In this document: positions 47,443-58,319 of the stretch, piece after piece
How positions within the stretch are numbered: position 1 is the first letter of the stretch
Layout: every line of letters begins with the position of its first letter
Source of the DNA: Blattamonas nauphoetae
Lineage: Eukaryota > Preaxostyla > Oxymonadida
Length of the DNA stretch: 64,000 bases
Assembly: GCA_033064195.1 (NCBI GenBank)
Contig: JARBJD010000088.1
Span: forward strand, 1-64,000
Direction of reading: 5' to 3'
Position numbers and translations under genes: made by a program
Notes under the pieces: generated by a model
The model's input: only the letters and a program-made list of their open reading frames with translations
Told to the model about the DNA's origin: nothing
Databases searched by the model: none

Positions 47443-49699
47443 TCAGAGCTCGTCCGTATTCAATGCCAGCTTGATTCGGAAGTGTTTTGCTACGTCCTGA
47501 ACGGTCCGATTGGTGTCCACTTCGATCCCCACAGCTCGCAGTTCAAAAGTATCGTCCCACCCTTCTTCTCTCAAAAGCGCTTCTCGTCTCTTCTGTCGCT
47601 CTCGTTGGTCTCGCTTCCATTCCCATGTTCTGTTCAGCATGCTCTCGAAGACAAACTGAAAATGCTCTTCGTTCTCCATCTCGACCATCTGCCGGACTTC
47701 CCATTTCACCATTTCTGACACAAAGTCGGCGTCGTGTTCGTCCGATCGAAGTTCCATGTTTTTGATGTGGCGGTGGATCCAACAGAGTTGATTCTCGGAT
47801 TGAGTTTGGCTTTGTGCATTCAGAATGAGTTTGTCCGAATTGTGGAAGATGAATTTGATGAATTGTTTGGCTGGTTCGAACACAGAAACACGAATGAGAG
47901 GATAATGTTCGAAGTGTGTTTCTTCCTCGTCTCCAATCGGATTCAACACGATGAAGATGAATCTGGTGAGTTCAAAAAGAGTTCTGGACTCCGAGAGAGG
48001 AAGAGAAACAAAATCGATAGTTTCAAACATCCTCCCAACAAGATTTGTGGTCATGAACAGGTACTTCATTTCTTCAGACACTGTATTGGCGTTTGAAATA
48101 GTGTGGATGGAGTGTTTTCTGATGTCTTTGTGGTAGAGTTTGAGAAAGTGGAGAATAAAGTCAGGGAAGGATGGATCGTGAAGGATAATTGTATCGAAGG
48201 AAAATTTTTGGGGATCTGCAATTCGTAACGTCACACAGGCGATGAAACTCCATGCATAGTTCATTGAGTCTTCACATACATTTCGAAGTCGTTCGAGATA
48301 ATACGTCATTTTTTTGTCAACTCCAGAAACCGATGGAGTGGCTGGAGAAGAGTTGGAGGGAAGAGAAGCGATTAGAGTGTCGATGGTTGAAATGTTGGTG
48401 AGAATCGTTGGGAGAGAGTCTTTCACAAAGAGAATCAATTCTCGAATGATTTCTGAATCAACCTGAAATGACGAGAAATGAGGAAAAGAGGCAAAACACA
48501 CTTTAGTAGGAGGAGTGGCTCGCAGAAGAAAAGAAGGGAGAAAAAACGCGTCTGAACAGAAGTCAAGTGAATTGTCAATGAGATAGGGATCACTTTTCAT
48601 GAGCTGGATGTATTTTGGGAGGTGTGAATGATCAGTTGGGAGATTCTGTTGGAATTCGGAGAAAATGGGTCGGAGTTTCTTTGTCAGAGCAGACAGGAAC
48701 GAGAGACCAGAATTTTGTTGGTGTGGTGAAGATGGAGGGAAGATGGGTGAGGGAAGTTGTGTGAAAGCATGTCGATCTCGTTGGACGATACATAAAAGGG
48801 CATCGAGAGACTCTTTGGCAATTCTGAAATTTTGGAAAAGAGAAATCCGAGCCAAAGTGGTGACAATTGCATATGGAGGCGATGCATCACTGATTCTGTT
48901 GAATGTGAATTGAACAAAGTCTAGATCGCGAAGAAAAAGCGCGTCGACGATTTCAGTGTCGAAAAAGAGTGATTCCATGCAAGAACAACACTGAAAACAA
49001 ATGAAGAAGAAGAAAGAATGAAACACACTGATTCCAATGCAGGACACGAAGACCAATGACCAAATTGCCTGATCACGAAAGAAGGGATTTCAGAGGAAAG
49101 CGACGAGCGAACGAACGAGGGCGATTTCGAATCTGAAAGAAAGCAAGAAAGCAAGAAATGAAGACATCCATCATCACAACCAAGACAACCACAAACAAAG
49201 AATCTCAAACAGTTTCATCAGTTCAGCCTGAAATCAAAGCGAGAATGAACAAAAGAGAAAACGAGAGACCACAACTCCAGATGAACGTGCTCGACACAAT
49301 GGAGAGAGAAATGGACACCAATCATCGAAACTGTCATCTATCTCACTTTCTGAAACACATCCAAAAGATCCAAAATAGTCAACAAGTAATCCACGAAGAC
49401 AGCAACAATACACACCAGATGCCACTTTCTGCAATTCTTGAAGTGTGTCTACAATAATATCTTCGTCTTTACATTGCAACCTTTCGAGAAGTGAAGAGAT
49501 GTTGGACTGAAAATGAGAGTGATGAAAAACGAAAACGAAAAACCAGATTCTTACTGGGTGGACTGCTCACAGCACTCGGCGAGAGATCCCCATTTACACC
49601 AGACAGCTCTGCAGTCATCGAGGAGTCACCTGATCCATTTGTCGGGCTTGTCATTCGATCCCAATGAAGTATGGGTGTGCTTTTCAGAAAGTTTCTCAT
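47443..49699 (-). CDS. Lineage-expanded helical-repeat protein C
   Basis: Three minus-strand exons join in phase: 49699-49571, 49506-49414 and 48990-47443, giving 589 residues (introns 64 and 423 nt). Exon 2 reads 'ISSLLERLQCKDEDIIVDTL', the opening helix pair typical of this Blattamonas-expanded family ('..L.s.dedIi.dtL.eL'). Exon 3 is a long run of amphipathic helices, and the end '..REALLREEGWDDTFELRAV' is the family's usual tail. No membrane, signal or catalytic motif is visible. The first exon is Ser/Thr/Gly-rich. Start chosen at the ATG opening exon 1; a shorter product could start at 48978 within exon 3. The second intron is the least certain part. Confidence 0.72.
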
Positions 49700-50343
49700 C
49701 TCTTCCGAATTAGTAATTACTCTTAAGACCAGTTGAACAAGACAAATCACTGGATAGTGTCAAAATCCGAGTGAATGTGGGGAAAACAATCGTGAGTGAT
49801 GCCTGAACAAGACGAAAGAACGGATCAAAGCAAAACGGCGAGGCAGTCTCCACAATTCTGATATTTGTGTGTGGAATGTGCAGTCAAGCCAAACGAGGAA
49901 GAACAGAATCATGATTCGGGAACAGAATGTCAAAGCAAAAGAGATCAAAGAAGACTGAAAAAAGAGAAAAAAAAAGATGCGACGAGTGAAAGGAACGTCT
50001 CGAAATGAGAAGAGTTAAGTATTTGGGAAGAAAGAGCGAGGCAGTTCTTGTTCTCATTGTTGTAGTGACGGAAAAAGATGATTTCTTGCGGGGCGAGGAA
50101 TGAAGAATGAAAGGGTGAGTGAACTGAACGTGCGGGCATGATCGGGATGATGAACAAGAGACGAGGTGACATGAGTCACATTGATATCTGATAACAAAGT
50201 GTAGTGAGGGGAACGAAGAAGTGAATTCGTAAGGAAAGAAAGAATTTAGAGGCGGAGTGAATGGAAAATGAAATGATCAGATGTAGTGAATAGAAAATGA
50301 ATGTGGTGATGATGTGAATGTTCTCTGAATACAGAATCTGGTT
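49700..50343. other. No gene seen
   Basis: Purine-rich upstream flank of helical-family gene C; no motif or repeat end recognised. Confidence 0.5.
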
Positions 50344-50678
50344 TTTAAACAAACCGAGGTTCCTTCCGGCGAGATATGGTCAAATATGGGTTTGGTCCAA
50401 ATTGTGAACCGAATGGAAAGATAAACACTTCAATGAGAAACATTTAACTCCCATTTTATTCCAATCACAGGGATAAACCTCAGTGATGGAGACTGTCAAC
50501 GAACGACGAAGGAAGGAAACAAAAAACTTTGTGCTCGAACACAGAAAATCCTCAACGAGGAGCAAAAAACTGTGTCAAGTCTTGAAAGAAGAGTTCCAAA
50601 GGGAACGAGAGAGAGTGGCCATCTGCTTCCTCGCGGCTTGTGGAAGCAGGTTAACGAAGGAACCTCGGTTTGTTTAAA
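50344..50678. mobile_element. Possible piggyBac-type MITE with TTAA ends
   Basis: Perfect 23-bp inverted ends: TTTAAACAAACCGAGGTTCC (plus TTC) at the left and its complement at the right, with TTAA at both boundaries, as in piggyBac target duplications. About 335 bp, no coding capacity. The TTAA could be part of the inverted repeat rather than a duplication, so the assignment is tentative. Confidence 0.5.
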
Positions 50679-50728
50679 GCACCGCCCCTCCGGTAGGTGC
50701 ATCCCAAACCTCGGTTCCTTCCGGCGAG
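50679..50728 (+). repeat. 50-bp GC-rich dispersed repeat, copy 1
   Basis: GCACCGCCCCTCCGGTAGGT and onward to CCTTCCGGCGAG. A perfect inverted copy lies at 61518-61567. It directly abuts the TTAA-flanked element. Confidence 0.8.
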
Positions 50729-53019
50729 CCTTGAAAAGATTCAATAAGAAAGAAAGAATGAAGTGACAATTAAGAGACATCCTTTTATTGGCTTTGCCAT
50801 GTTTGACCCTCCTCGAGAGAGTGACCGTGATTCCCTTTTTCAAAGGGCTGCCATCAAGCCGCGGAACGATTCAGACTCTTCGAAGTCGTGAAGAGGAGAC
50901 CAACTGTGAAATGCGTCAAGCGCGAATAATGAAAGTGCGCAGTGTTCCCTTTGAGTTCAATTTAGATGGTCTCATCTCATCATCATGGCATGTTGCATCT
51001 TAGCGAGCTGATTCTGGACGGACAGTCGGTGGAGTTTTAGTGTCTGCTGTCTCTGAATCGTTTCTTCCTTTCTTTGATGTCCATCATCCCTCTCCTTTCC
51101 GACTTGCTTTCTCTTGTGCCCAAATGCCCAATTTGTTTTCCTGATCGAGTCTGCTTTGTTCGGCTTGTGACAGATTCCGCATCTTTGCCTTCATCGCATT
51201 CAGCTTTTACTTGGATCTGTTCCCAATAAGTCCAAAATACAACTCCCGCTCGAGAAACTTTCTTTGAAGCTCATCATTTTTTCAATCTGCTTCCGACCGA
51301 CGTTTTTCTGCTTCTTCTGCAATCTGCTCATACATATGTTTGTTCTGTTGTAAATCCCGAGTTCGGCCCTTGCCAACCACTGTTTTTCTTCGTCAGCCCA
51401 GCTCTGAAGGAGTGATCGATGTCTCTGACATCCTTAGTCCAGTCTCACATTCAGAACCGGTGGTCAACGAATAGTTGTGGGGTCTGAGGCCCCTCCCTCA
51501 GGCTGGATCGCTTCCGCAGATACTCCCTATTTCCATGACAACGAGAGCCACCGACACAATCAATCCAACTGAGGATTGGGCAGCGTGAGTCTTCTGCTGG
51601 CGGCTGACCTAGTCGTCTCTGTGACACGATTCTGAGTCTGATCTTCCACTTTCCCATGACAACGAGAACCGCTGACACAATCAATCCAACTGAGGATTGG
51701 GCATCATGAGCCCTTGTGTGAGCGGCTGACCCAGTTGTCGCTGTGACTCGATTTTGTGTCTGCCTTCGCTCCTTCTGTGAAGGTGTCATCGCAGTGTTAT
51801 ATGCTTCGCAAAATTCGTTCGACAGAAGCAGCGCCAGTTTAGTCTCACGGTTCGACGTGGACTTCAAACTCAAATAAGTTCTTTGGAGTAAACATCTTTC
51901 CTGTCGTTCCAGCTAAGCCTACACTGTGGTACTGTTCCAACGGCCGAAGTGTGCTCGTCGGATGAACAGTTGTTTCCGCTAGAGTTCCACAAGAGAAGGG
52001 ACAGAAGAGTATCAGGACTCAATACAGGAGGGGGTGTTGCACTTTCGCCGGTTGTAGATAAAAGCAGGATCCTGTCACGATGGGAATGCTTCTCACTTTG
52101 TAGAGACGATGACCAACTTGTCCGTTCTTGTCTGCGTCGTTGTGAAAGTTAAACCTTTCCTTCTATTGGAAGTTGATGGATGAATTTAAACTGTGGATGT
52201 GAATGCATCATTCTCTGTTCCTGTCGAACCCTCTCGCTATCTTTCTGAATTCCAACGTCGACTGAATTGTCGTTGACGTTCTTGTGATATCTATGTATCG
52301 AAGTTTTGTCCCCTGTCGGAGTGAGGTGACTTTTGTTCAGATGCCGGAATTACATAACTGCTGTAGCATGACTGAATGAAAATTGCCGCATTGACGATAA
52401 TTGATGCCATTGTCGTCTCCGTGCTGTCATGAAAGATGACGAGGCTCACTGATTGAGTTTCATGACGGAGAGGCTGAAGGAGGGCTACATTTCCGTGCGC
52501 TCCATCTTTGAACCCAGCCGATAGTCAGATCGGCCGCAACTGGAACTTGAAATGCGTGGAGAACAGTTTCCAGATCAGTCTGACCTTGTCTGCTTCAGCG
52601 TGACATCTTTTGAATTGCTTTGTCGAATCCATCCGTCTTCGGTTGGAATCAAATCAACAGCCAACTTGTAACAAGTGAAACAGCGTTGCCTGGAGCTGGG
52701 TCAGCTGTAGGTTGTTGAGATGAAGACCGTGGAGGCTTGGTTTCAAGGGGAGAAAACTCTCCAGATTCGATTGAGTCTGCCAATCCGACTGCTACGAAAG
52801 TTCTTGACATCCAAGCCAGCACCGAAGAAGGATGGAACGGAGCTCGTGGTAGAATACATTCATCCCAAGGAGACATTTCGATTCGTTATTTCGTAGAGTG
52901 AACTGCCATTGGTCGATGTACACTGCTATCGAACTCCACCACCTTGGACGATTGAATATGCAGATGCGGAGTCAACATAGTTGTGTAGGAAAATGATGCG
53001 ATGAAAGAGTACTGAATGA
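50729..53019. other. Mostly unrecognised DNA with a coiled-coil relic
   Basis: The minus strand at 51400-51080 reads as a broken coiled coil, with 'YEQIAEEAEKRRSEAD', 'LQRKFLERELYFGLIGN' and 'LDQENKLGIWAQEKA' in one frame interrupted by TGA and TAA codons. It is probably a decayed cytoskeletal-type gene piece. The rest (51880-53019) shows only short frames. Confidence 0.35.
51531..51773. repeat. Tandem duplication, about 121-bp unit
   Basis: Two adjacent units starting at CCATGACAACGAGA (about 51532 and 51654) share CACAATCAATCCAACTGAGG and are about 80-85% alike. The offset of about 121 bp is not a multiple of three. Confidence 0.75.
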
Positions 53020-53028
53020 GAACTACAC

Positions 53029-53562
53029 GGGTACCTCAATTTTCAGGGGAAAAACTCGAGCTCAGGGGAAAAACTCGATCACAGGGGAAGATCTCAATCA
53101 CAGGGGAGAATCTCAATCACAGGGGAAAATCTCAATCACAGGGGAAAATCTCGGGCCACAGGGGAAGAATCTCAAGGACAAGGGGATTGAAGGTGGATCA
53201 ATTTTTGAACATGTGTGGATTAGGGAGTTAGAACGCGGGACTTTCAACCCTCGGTCCCGGGATCGAGGTTGGTCATCGGCACTTTTTCTCGTTTTTGAAA
53301 CATTTTTGTCAACGATCACAGATTCTCTCTCTTTTCAATCCGATTTTTTGTTTAAACTTTTCAGAAAGGCTCTGCGATGAACAGAATGTTGCTGATGAGC
53401 GGGCAATCACGATCCTGCTTTTTTCTCAAATTCAGACATTATTCTCCAAAATAACTTAACATACAACATAATAATGACATGTTTGATGCTTCTTCTTCAT
53501 CTTTTCTCATTGTCCATTCACCCATTCTCAAAACTTTCGCATTCGTTTTCCCACTCTCGATC
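53029..53562 (+). repeat. Left TIR of the Mutator-like element
   Basis: Begins GGGTACCTCAATTTTCAGG. The first ~160 bp is a minisatellite of about eight 19-bp units (CAGGGGAAAA core followed by CTCAATCA or variants). The rest is unique sequence, ending CCACTCTCGATC. Confidence 0.9.
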
Positions 53563-54249
53563 TGTTATGAACCAACGAAAGAACTTTCTCATCTCTCTCA
53601 TATTCTCGATCACACACATCCCGATCTCTTTTCGCCGAAATGTATATATCTGTTGGGTGGTTCTCGTCCTGTATGAACTCTTTTTTCATGTCTCTACCCT
53701 GTTGTTCTCTTCCGTCCAAATCTCAAGTATTTGATCCACTTCCACCCTTCATCATCGAATCTTCTTTTGCTTTATGTGTGTCGTGCCAGAGCAGGACGAA
53801 TGCATTGACGCTTTCAGGCTGATCGGTTGCATGCAGAGATCTCTTCAAGATTGGAGAAGTTCATTTTGAAATGCTGACCTACCCATCATCATGTATGTTT
53901 GACAGTTTATACTTCATTATTTGAAGCTGATTTGCATGTCGAATGCAGCTAAGTCACAGACACAATCCGACTTTAATAACATGTGAAATGAACACTGAAA
54001 AGCCAGTACCAACCTTCGACAACAATCCTGAAAAGTGAATTGTATGCTTCTCGTTGCTAATGTCTGCCAGATCAAGAACCGGCCAGTCGTCGCAGATCTC
54101 CTCAGAGTGATGTTCAATGCTTTAATTCACACCTTCTGTGAAAGAATCTGAAAGACCACCGCCAAAATTCTCTGAGTTGCTCCCGGAAAAGGCAACCACA
54201 AAGGTTGAGGAGGAAATTCCAGCAGAAGGTGGTGATTTGAGAGAGGGAG

Positions 54250-54790
54250 CGACTGTGGAGTGAATGCGGTGAGGAGGGCGAGCTGCAGAAGGAATATCAA
54301 CACCAGTCCAAACCTTCAACACTCTGAGATCGATGACAGCACTGGAGAATGTGGAGCTGCCGACTGACGCACTACCCGTTGATGCTGTCCTGCGGCGAGC
54401 AGCAGCGAGTGTATATACACTGTTTGACTTTCCCACCCTCTCTCTTTCACACCTTCCGGTTTCTTTTCCTTTTCATTCACCTCTTCCCTTCTCTTCACTC
54501 CTCTCAGCACCATCGCACGAGCATTGGCCAACAGCCCCGGTCTGCTTCTGCTGGACGAGCCGACAAGCGACCTGGTTGCGTATACATCGTGGTATGTGTT
54601 TGTGCGGGACGTGATGGTGGCATCCGAGAAGAGGATGAAAGAGGAGGACATAAGGAATACGCTTCTGATGAAAAAGGCGCTGGCCGGTTTGCACAGTGTG
54701 AAGACATGGAAGAAGAAGGACGGACAAGCGGGAGGGATGTTGGGGAGGAGGGCAAGGGGAGGGAGGGGAGTGTATGCACAGTGATTGGAT
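54250..54790 (+). pseudogene. ABC-transporter ATPase fragment inside the MULE
   Basis: The MacB/LolD-type ABC ATPase is recognisable in pieces on the plus strand: 'TFNTLRSMTALENVELP' (Q-loop and the helix after it, about 54315-54365), 'LSCGEQQRV' (the LSGGQ signature with Cys for the first Gly, about 54384-54410), and 'TIARALANSPGLLLLDEPTS' (signature helix and Walker B with the catalytic Glu, 54508-54570). A 97-nt GT-AG intron (54411-54507) separates signature and Walker B in correct phase. The Walker A part is absent, about 40 residues are missing between 'ENVELP' and the signature, and the frame shifts there. The H-loop is not seen. The retained intron indicates DNA-level capture, not retrocopying. 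Confidence 0.7.
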
Positions 54791-55028
54791 GATTCCAGTG
54801 TGCTCTTCTGTGCACGAACCGTGGGACAACGATCATGTTGCGTTCTGCAGTAGGGAGGACGAGGAAGGGATGGCGTGTGTGTTTGAGATTATGGTGGAAG
54901 AGCAGGGCGACACAAAGACTCTCTTTCGCCAATTTTCACTCAACGCGAATCCATTCTCGAACCAGCGGATGGGAACGATTCGGATTGATATACAGGAGAG
55001 AGTGGGAGAGATGCTCAGATGAAGTGAA

Positions 55029-55745
55029 GTGGAGCGGAAAAGAGAGGATACAGTCCAGATTTTGGTGGAAGCACGAACACAGACACTTTATTCTCCTCCT
55101 CATTCGTCTTCCACATCGAACGTCCAATCAGTCCTCAGCCTCCAACAGACGCCATCCACATCATCAAAGCCACAGTTCATCTCGCAAACTTGCATCTCGG
55201 CTGTCCTGCTCAACTCTTCGCCTCTCACCGACTTGGCTAGCATTGTTGCCGAAGTCGATGCCAACGAAGTGTTCATGCTTCACAAGACGAACATGCTGGA
55301 AGAGATCGGAGCAGAGAACGAGCTGATGGAAAGGTCGTGTGCCGGAATGATGGACTGGATTGGGATGGGCGGGCTGCCAGATGTGGACGAGGAAGAAGAA
55401 GAGAGGCGGAAGGAGACAGAGGCGAAGGAAGAGGAGGAGCGGCTGAGAGAGGAGAGGAAGGAGCAAGAATTGAACAAAGTGGCAGAGGAGACAAACGAAC
55501 AGGAGAAAAGAGCGAAAGAGGCACAACCCCCAACTTCGGACGAACACCCATCTCACATCCCACTCCACTACCGTCTGTGTCGCCGCCCGTCCTCCATCAT
55601 TCCTCTCTCCCCTCCACACGGCCCTTCTCCACCTTACCCCCTCCACATCCTCCCTCGTCCAATACAGCTCGTACTTGTCTCCCTCCCGCCCCATCTCAAC
55701 CAACTCCCTCGCTCCATCAGCGCTGGGGTAATGAGGAGTTACTGA
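55029..55745 (+). pseudogene. Charged coiled-coil frame inside the MULE
   Basis: A 238-residue frame: a Ser/Gln-rich part, then 'NEVFMLHKTNMLEEIGAENE', then a Glu/Arg/Lys coiled coil (55390-55530) and a Pro-rich tail with little structure. Whether it is a captured host exon or a low-complexity accident is unclear; the overlapping minus strand is also open because of the skewed base composition. Confidence 0.35.
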
Positions 55746-56164
55746 TGATCCGAAGCGATGTGCAGGCCACACACAACGAGGATAACAGAGACGAGCTGGA
55801 TCAATACAGCTACAGTCTGCTCGGAGACTATGAGTGATGCGTGGGAGGGTGTGTGGGGAACAAGGAGAAGCGGAAAGAGCTGGACGAGCTTTGGGGAGTG
55901 ATCCGACAAGCGAAGAAGATCACGATTCGTCTCTGATCGCATTGGTCACTCTTCCCGACCAAACACTCAACATTCACATCAATACATGAAAAGACAAAGA
56001 GGAATCTGAAAGCGATGGAAGAAGGAGATGCACAGAGCAGTGTCGCAACAGGCCAGTCGGAAGTGGCTGTGTCAGTGGAGCAGGCGAAGAAGGCACGTGA
56101 GGAGCTGGAGAAGTAGATTGAGTCGACAATGTCTCTTCCATGTGCGATGATCTGAAAGATGATT

Positions 56165-56699
56165 GATCGAGAGTGGGAAAACGAATGCGAAAGTTTTGAG
56201 AATGGGTGAATGGACAATGAGAAAAGATGAAGAAGAAGCATCAAACATGTCATTATTATGTTGTATGTTAAGTTATTTTGGAGAATAATGTCTGAATTTG
56301 AGAAAAAAAGCAGGATCGTGATTGCCCGCTCATCAGCAACATTCTGTTCATCGCAGAGCCTTTCTGAAAAGTTTAAACAAAAAATCGGATTGAAAAGAGA
56401 GAGAATCTGTGATCGTTGACAAAAATGTTTCAAAAACGAGAAAAAGTGCCGATGACCAACCTCGATCCCGGGACCGAGGGTTGAAAGTCCCGCGTTCTAA
56501 CTCCCTAATCCACACATGTTCAAAAATTGATCCACCTTCAATCCCCTTGTCCTTGAGATTCTTCCCCTGTGGCCCGAGATTTTCCCCTGTGATTGAGATT
56601 TTCCCCTGTGATTGAGATTCTCCCCTGTGATTGAGATCTTCCCCTGTGATCGAGTTTTTCCCCTGAGCTCGAGTTTTTCCCCTGAAAATTGAGACACCC
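56165..56699 (-). repeat. Right TIR of the Mutator-like element
   Basis: Inverted copy of 53029-53562, ending at the 9-bp duplication GAACTACAC (56700-56708). Confidence 0.9.
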
Positions 56700-57359
56700 G
56701 AACTACACTCTGAGTCTGATTGGTAGGAAGTGTTCTTCGTGATGGCGGACAAGATGACCGAACTTTGAACTTGAAGCGATTGATGTCTGGTTGAAACCGG
56801 GTTCATCAACAGGGGTTACAACTTCTGTTTTGCACTCCCTGACAACAAAGGATGTCAGATTTGCCATATCTTGTCGAATTGAGGAAATTTGCCTCATCGA
56901 GGTGCGGCTCGAGCGCGTGAAATGAAGAAATATGTAACTCGGTTGATCTGGATGTTTTGCACTGAAAGATGGTTCGGGTAGGAAAAGATTGTGCCGAAGA
57001 TGTGGGATTGGACATTAGGAGGTTCCTACGTGACCGTAACGTGAGTGTAGAGAATCCCCTTCCTGTCGAAAATGACTTTGTCGTCCCACAAGTATCACTC
57101 CCAATTTCCGATATAATCATCAATGCTTTGCTAATTCTTTCTATTACCGAGGAGATTGTCTATTTACATGATAGTTCAGGTCACGTTGTTGTTAAATCAT
57201 GTATGAGCAGACCTTTGACACGGATCTCATCGATCTCAGCTTTTTTGATCTCAGAAAATAACTAGTGTTCAAATTGTTATAAAACTCAAAATAACGAAGT
57301 AAAAGACCCACTATCCGTGTTGAATTATGTTTGCAAGAACTTTCATTGAAATCTTGAGT

Positions 57360-58310
57360 TGAATCGTCCCACAATAACTCTTCTAACCGATCCGGTTGAA
57401 GAACTGGATGAATCACGCTTGTTCTTCGAAAAATTTCTTAATTCCTCCACGAATGATCTCCTTTACCATTTCTCGACGATTGTTTCTCTCTTAGAGTGCT
57501 TTATTCCGCAGGTTTGCATTCGTTGTTCAATTGTTCATTAGTCTTCGAGATTTCTTCTCTTTATCTCGATCTTCAGTCCTATTTTGACTTGGTTAATCTG
57601 TCACTTCCATTATTTCCATCTCTCCCAGATAATCTGTCAGTGACGTGTGAGATCTCAATTGACACGTCGACCCCGCCTCTCTCGAATGACTCCCCATTCA
57701 TTTCTGCGGACTCTCCTCGGATGCCGCTCTTTCTTTGATTGCTGGTACCGATGAACAGATTCTCCGATCGCCTCCAATCGTCCAGAAATGGTTTCTTCTT
57801 TTGGGTTGGTCGTTCTCAACACTGCTGTCTTTAACTGTCACATCGTCAACCGTCCTCTCTCCACACTATTCCTTACGTCCCTGAACGATGCACTGTGACC
57901 AGATTGTCTTTCCCAATCTCGACTTTTTGGCATCTCTGAAACAATTCTCGTTTATTTCGTCGAAATGGGATGTGCACCGCATTTCAGCCGTTCGGAGTCA
58001 TCCACGATTTGATTCAGGATCATCATGCCAGTTGGCTATCCTCTGAATCTTTATTTTCGTTCTTGGAACTGCCCACCAAACAACCCTCCGAAATCGAAGC
58101 ATCCAAACACTCTTGACGACTCTGTTGATAATCACAGGATTTACTTTGCATGGTCCATCGTCAGAAATGGAGCAACTCATTCCGCAACTGATTACGGCAG
58201 TTCAACTGCGAGCTCACATTCCGAAGCGAAACGGAGAGTCAACAGGTCTCGCAAATACCGATCTGATGTTGATTCTTGAAAATTTCCAAGTTGTCTAGTC
58301 AATAGCCGGA
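57360..58310 (+). pseudogene. Unrecognised broken coding pieces inside the hAT element
   Basis: Plus-strand frames such as 57496-57738 ('SSLYLDLQSYFDLVNLSLPL', 'EISIDTSTPPLSNDSPF') have protein-like composition but are short and shifted. No family recognised. Confidence 0.25.
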
Positions 58311-58319
58311 AGAGAAGGA

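Larger units (their letters stand above)
53029..56699. mobile_element. Mutator-like element with long TIRs carrying host-gene-like pieces
   Basis: A 3671-bp element. The left terminal inverted repeat is 53029-53562 (534 bp) and the right one 56165-56699 (535 bp), nearly identical by eye; differences include GGGTACC versus GGGTGTC at the very tip and one extra base in a T run. It is flanked by the 9-bp direct repeat GAACTACAC (53020-53028 and 56700-56708). Long TIRs plus a 9-bp duplication are the signature of the Mutator (MULE) superfamily. Each TIR starts with an array of a 19-bp unit with core CAGGGGAAAA. The 2.6-kb interior contains no recognisable transposase. It contains a broken ABC-ATPase gene fragment with an intron and a charged coiled-coil frame, so it looks like a Pack-MULE. 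The near-identity of the TIRs implies a recent insertion. Confidence 0.9.

Noticed and set aside
53250-53275. Near-palindrome CCTCGGTCCCGGGATCGAGG as a regulatory site
   Set aside because: It is simply part of both MULE TIRs and has no independent support as a binding site.
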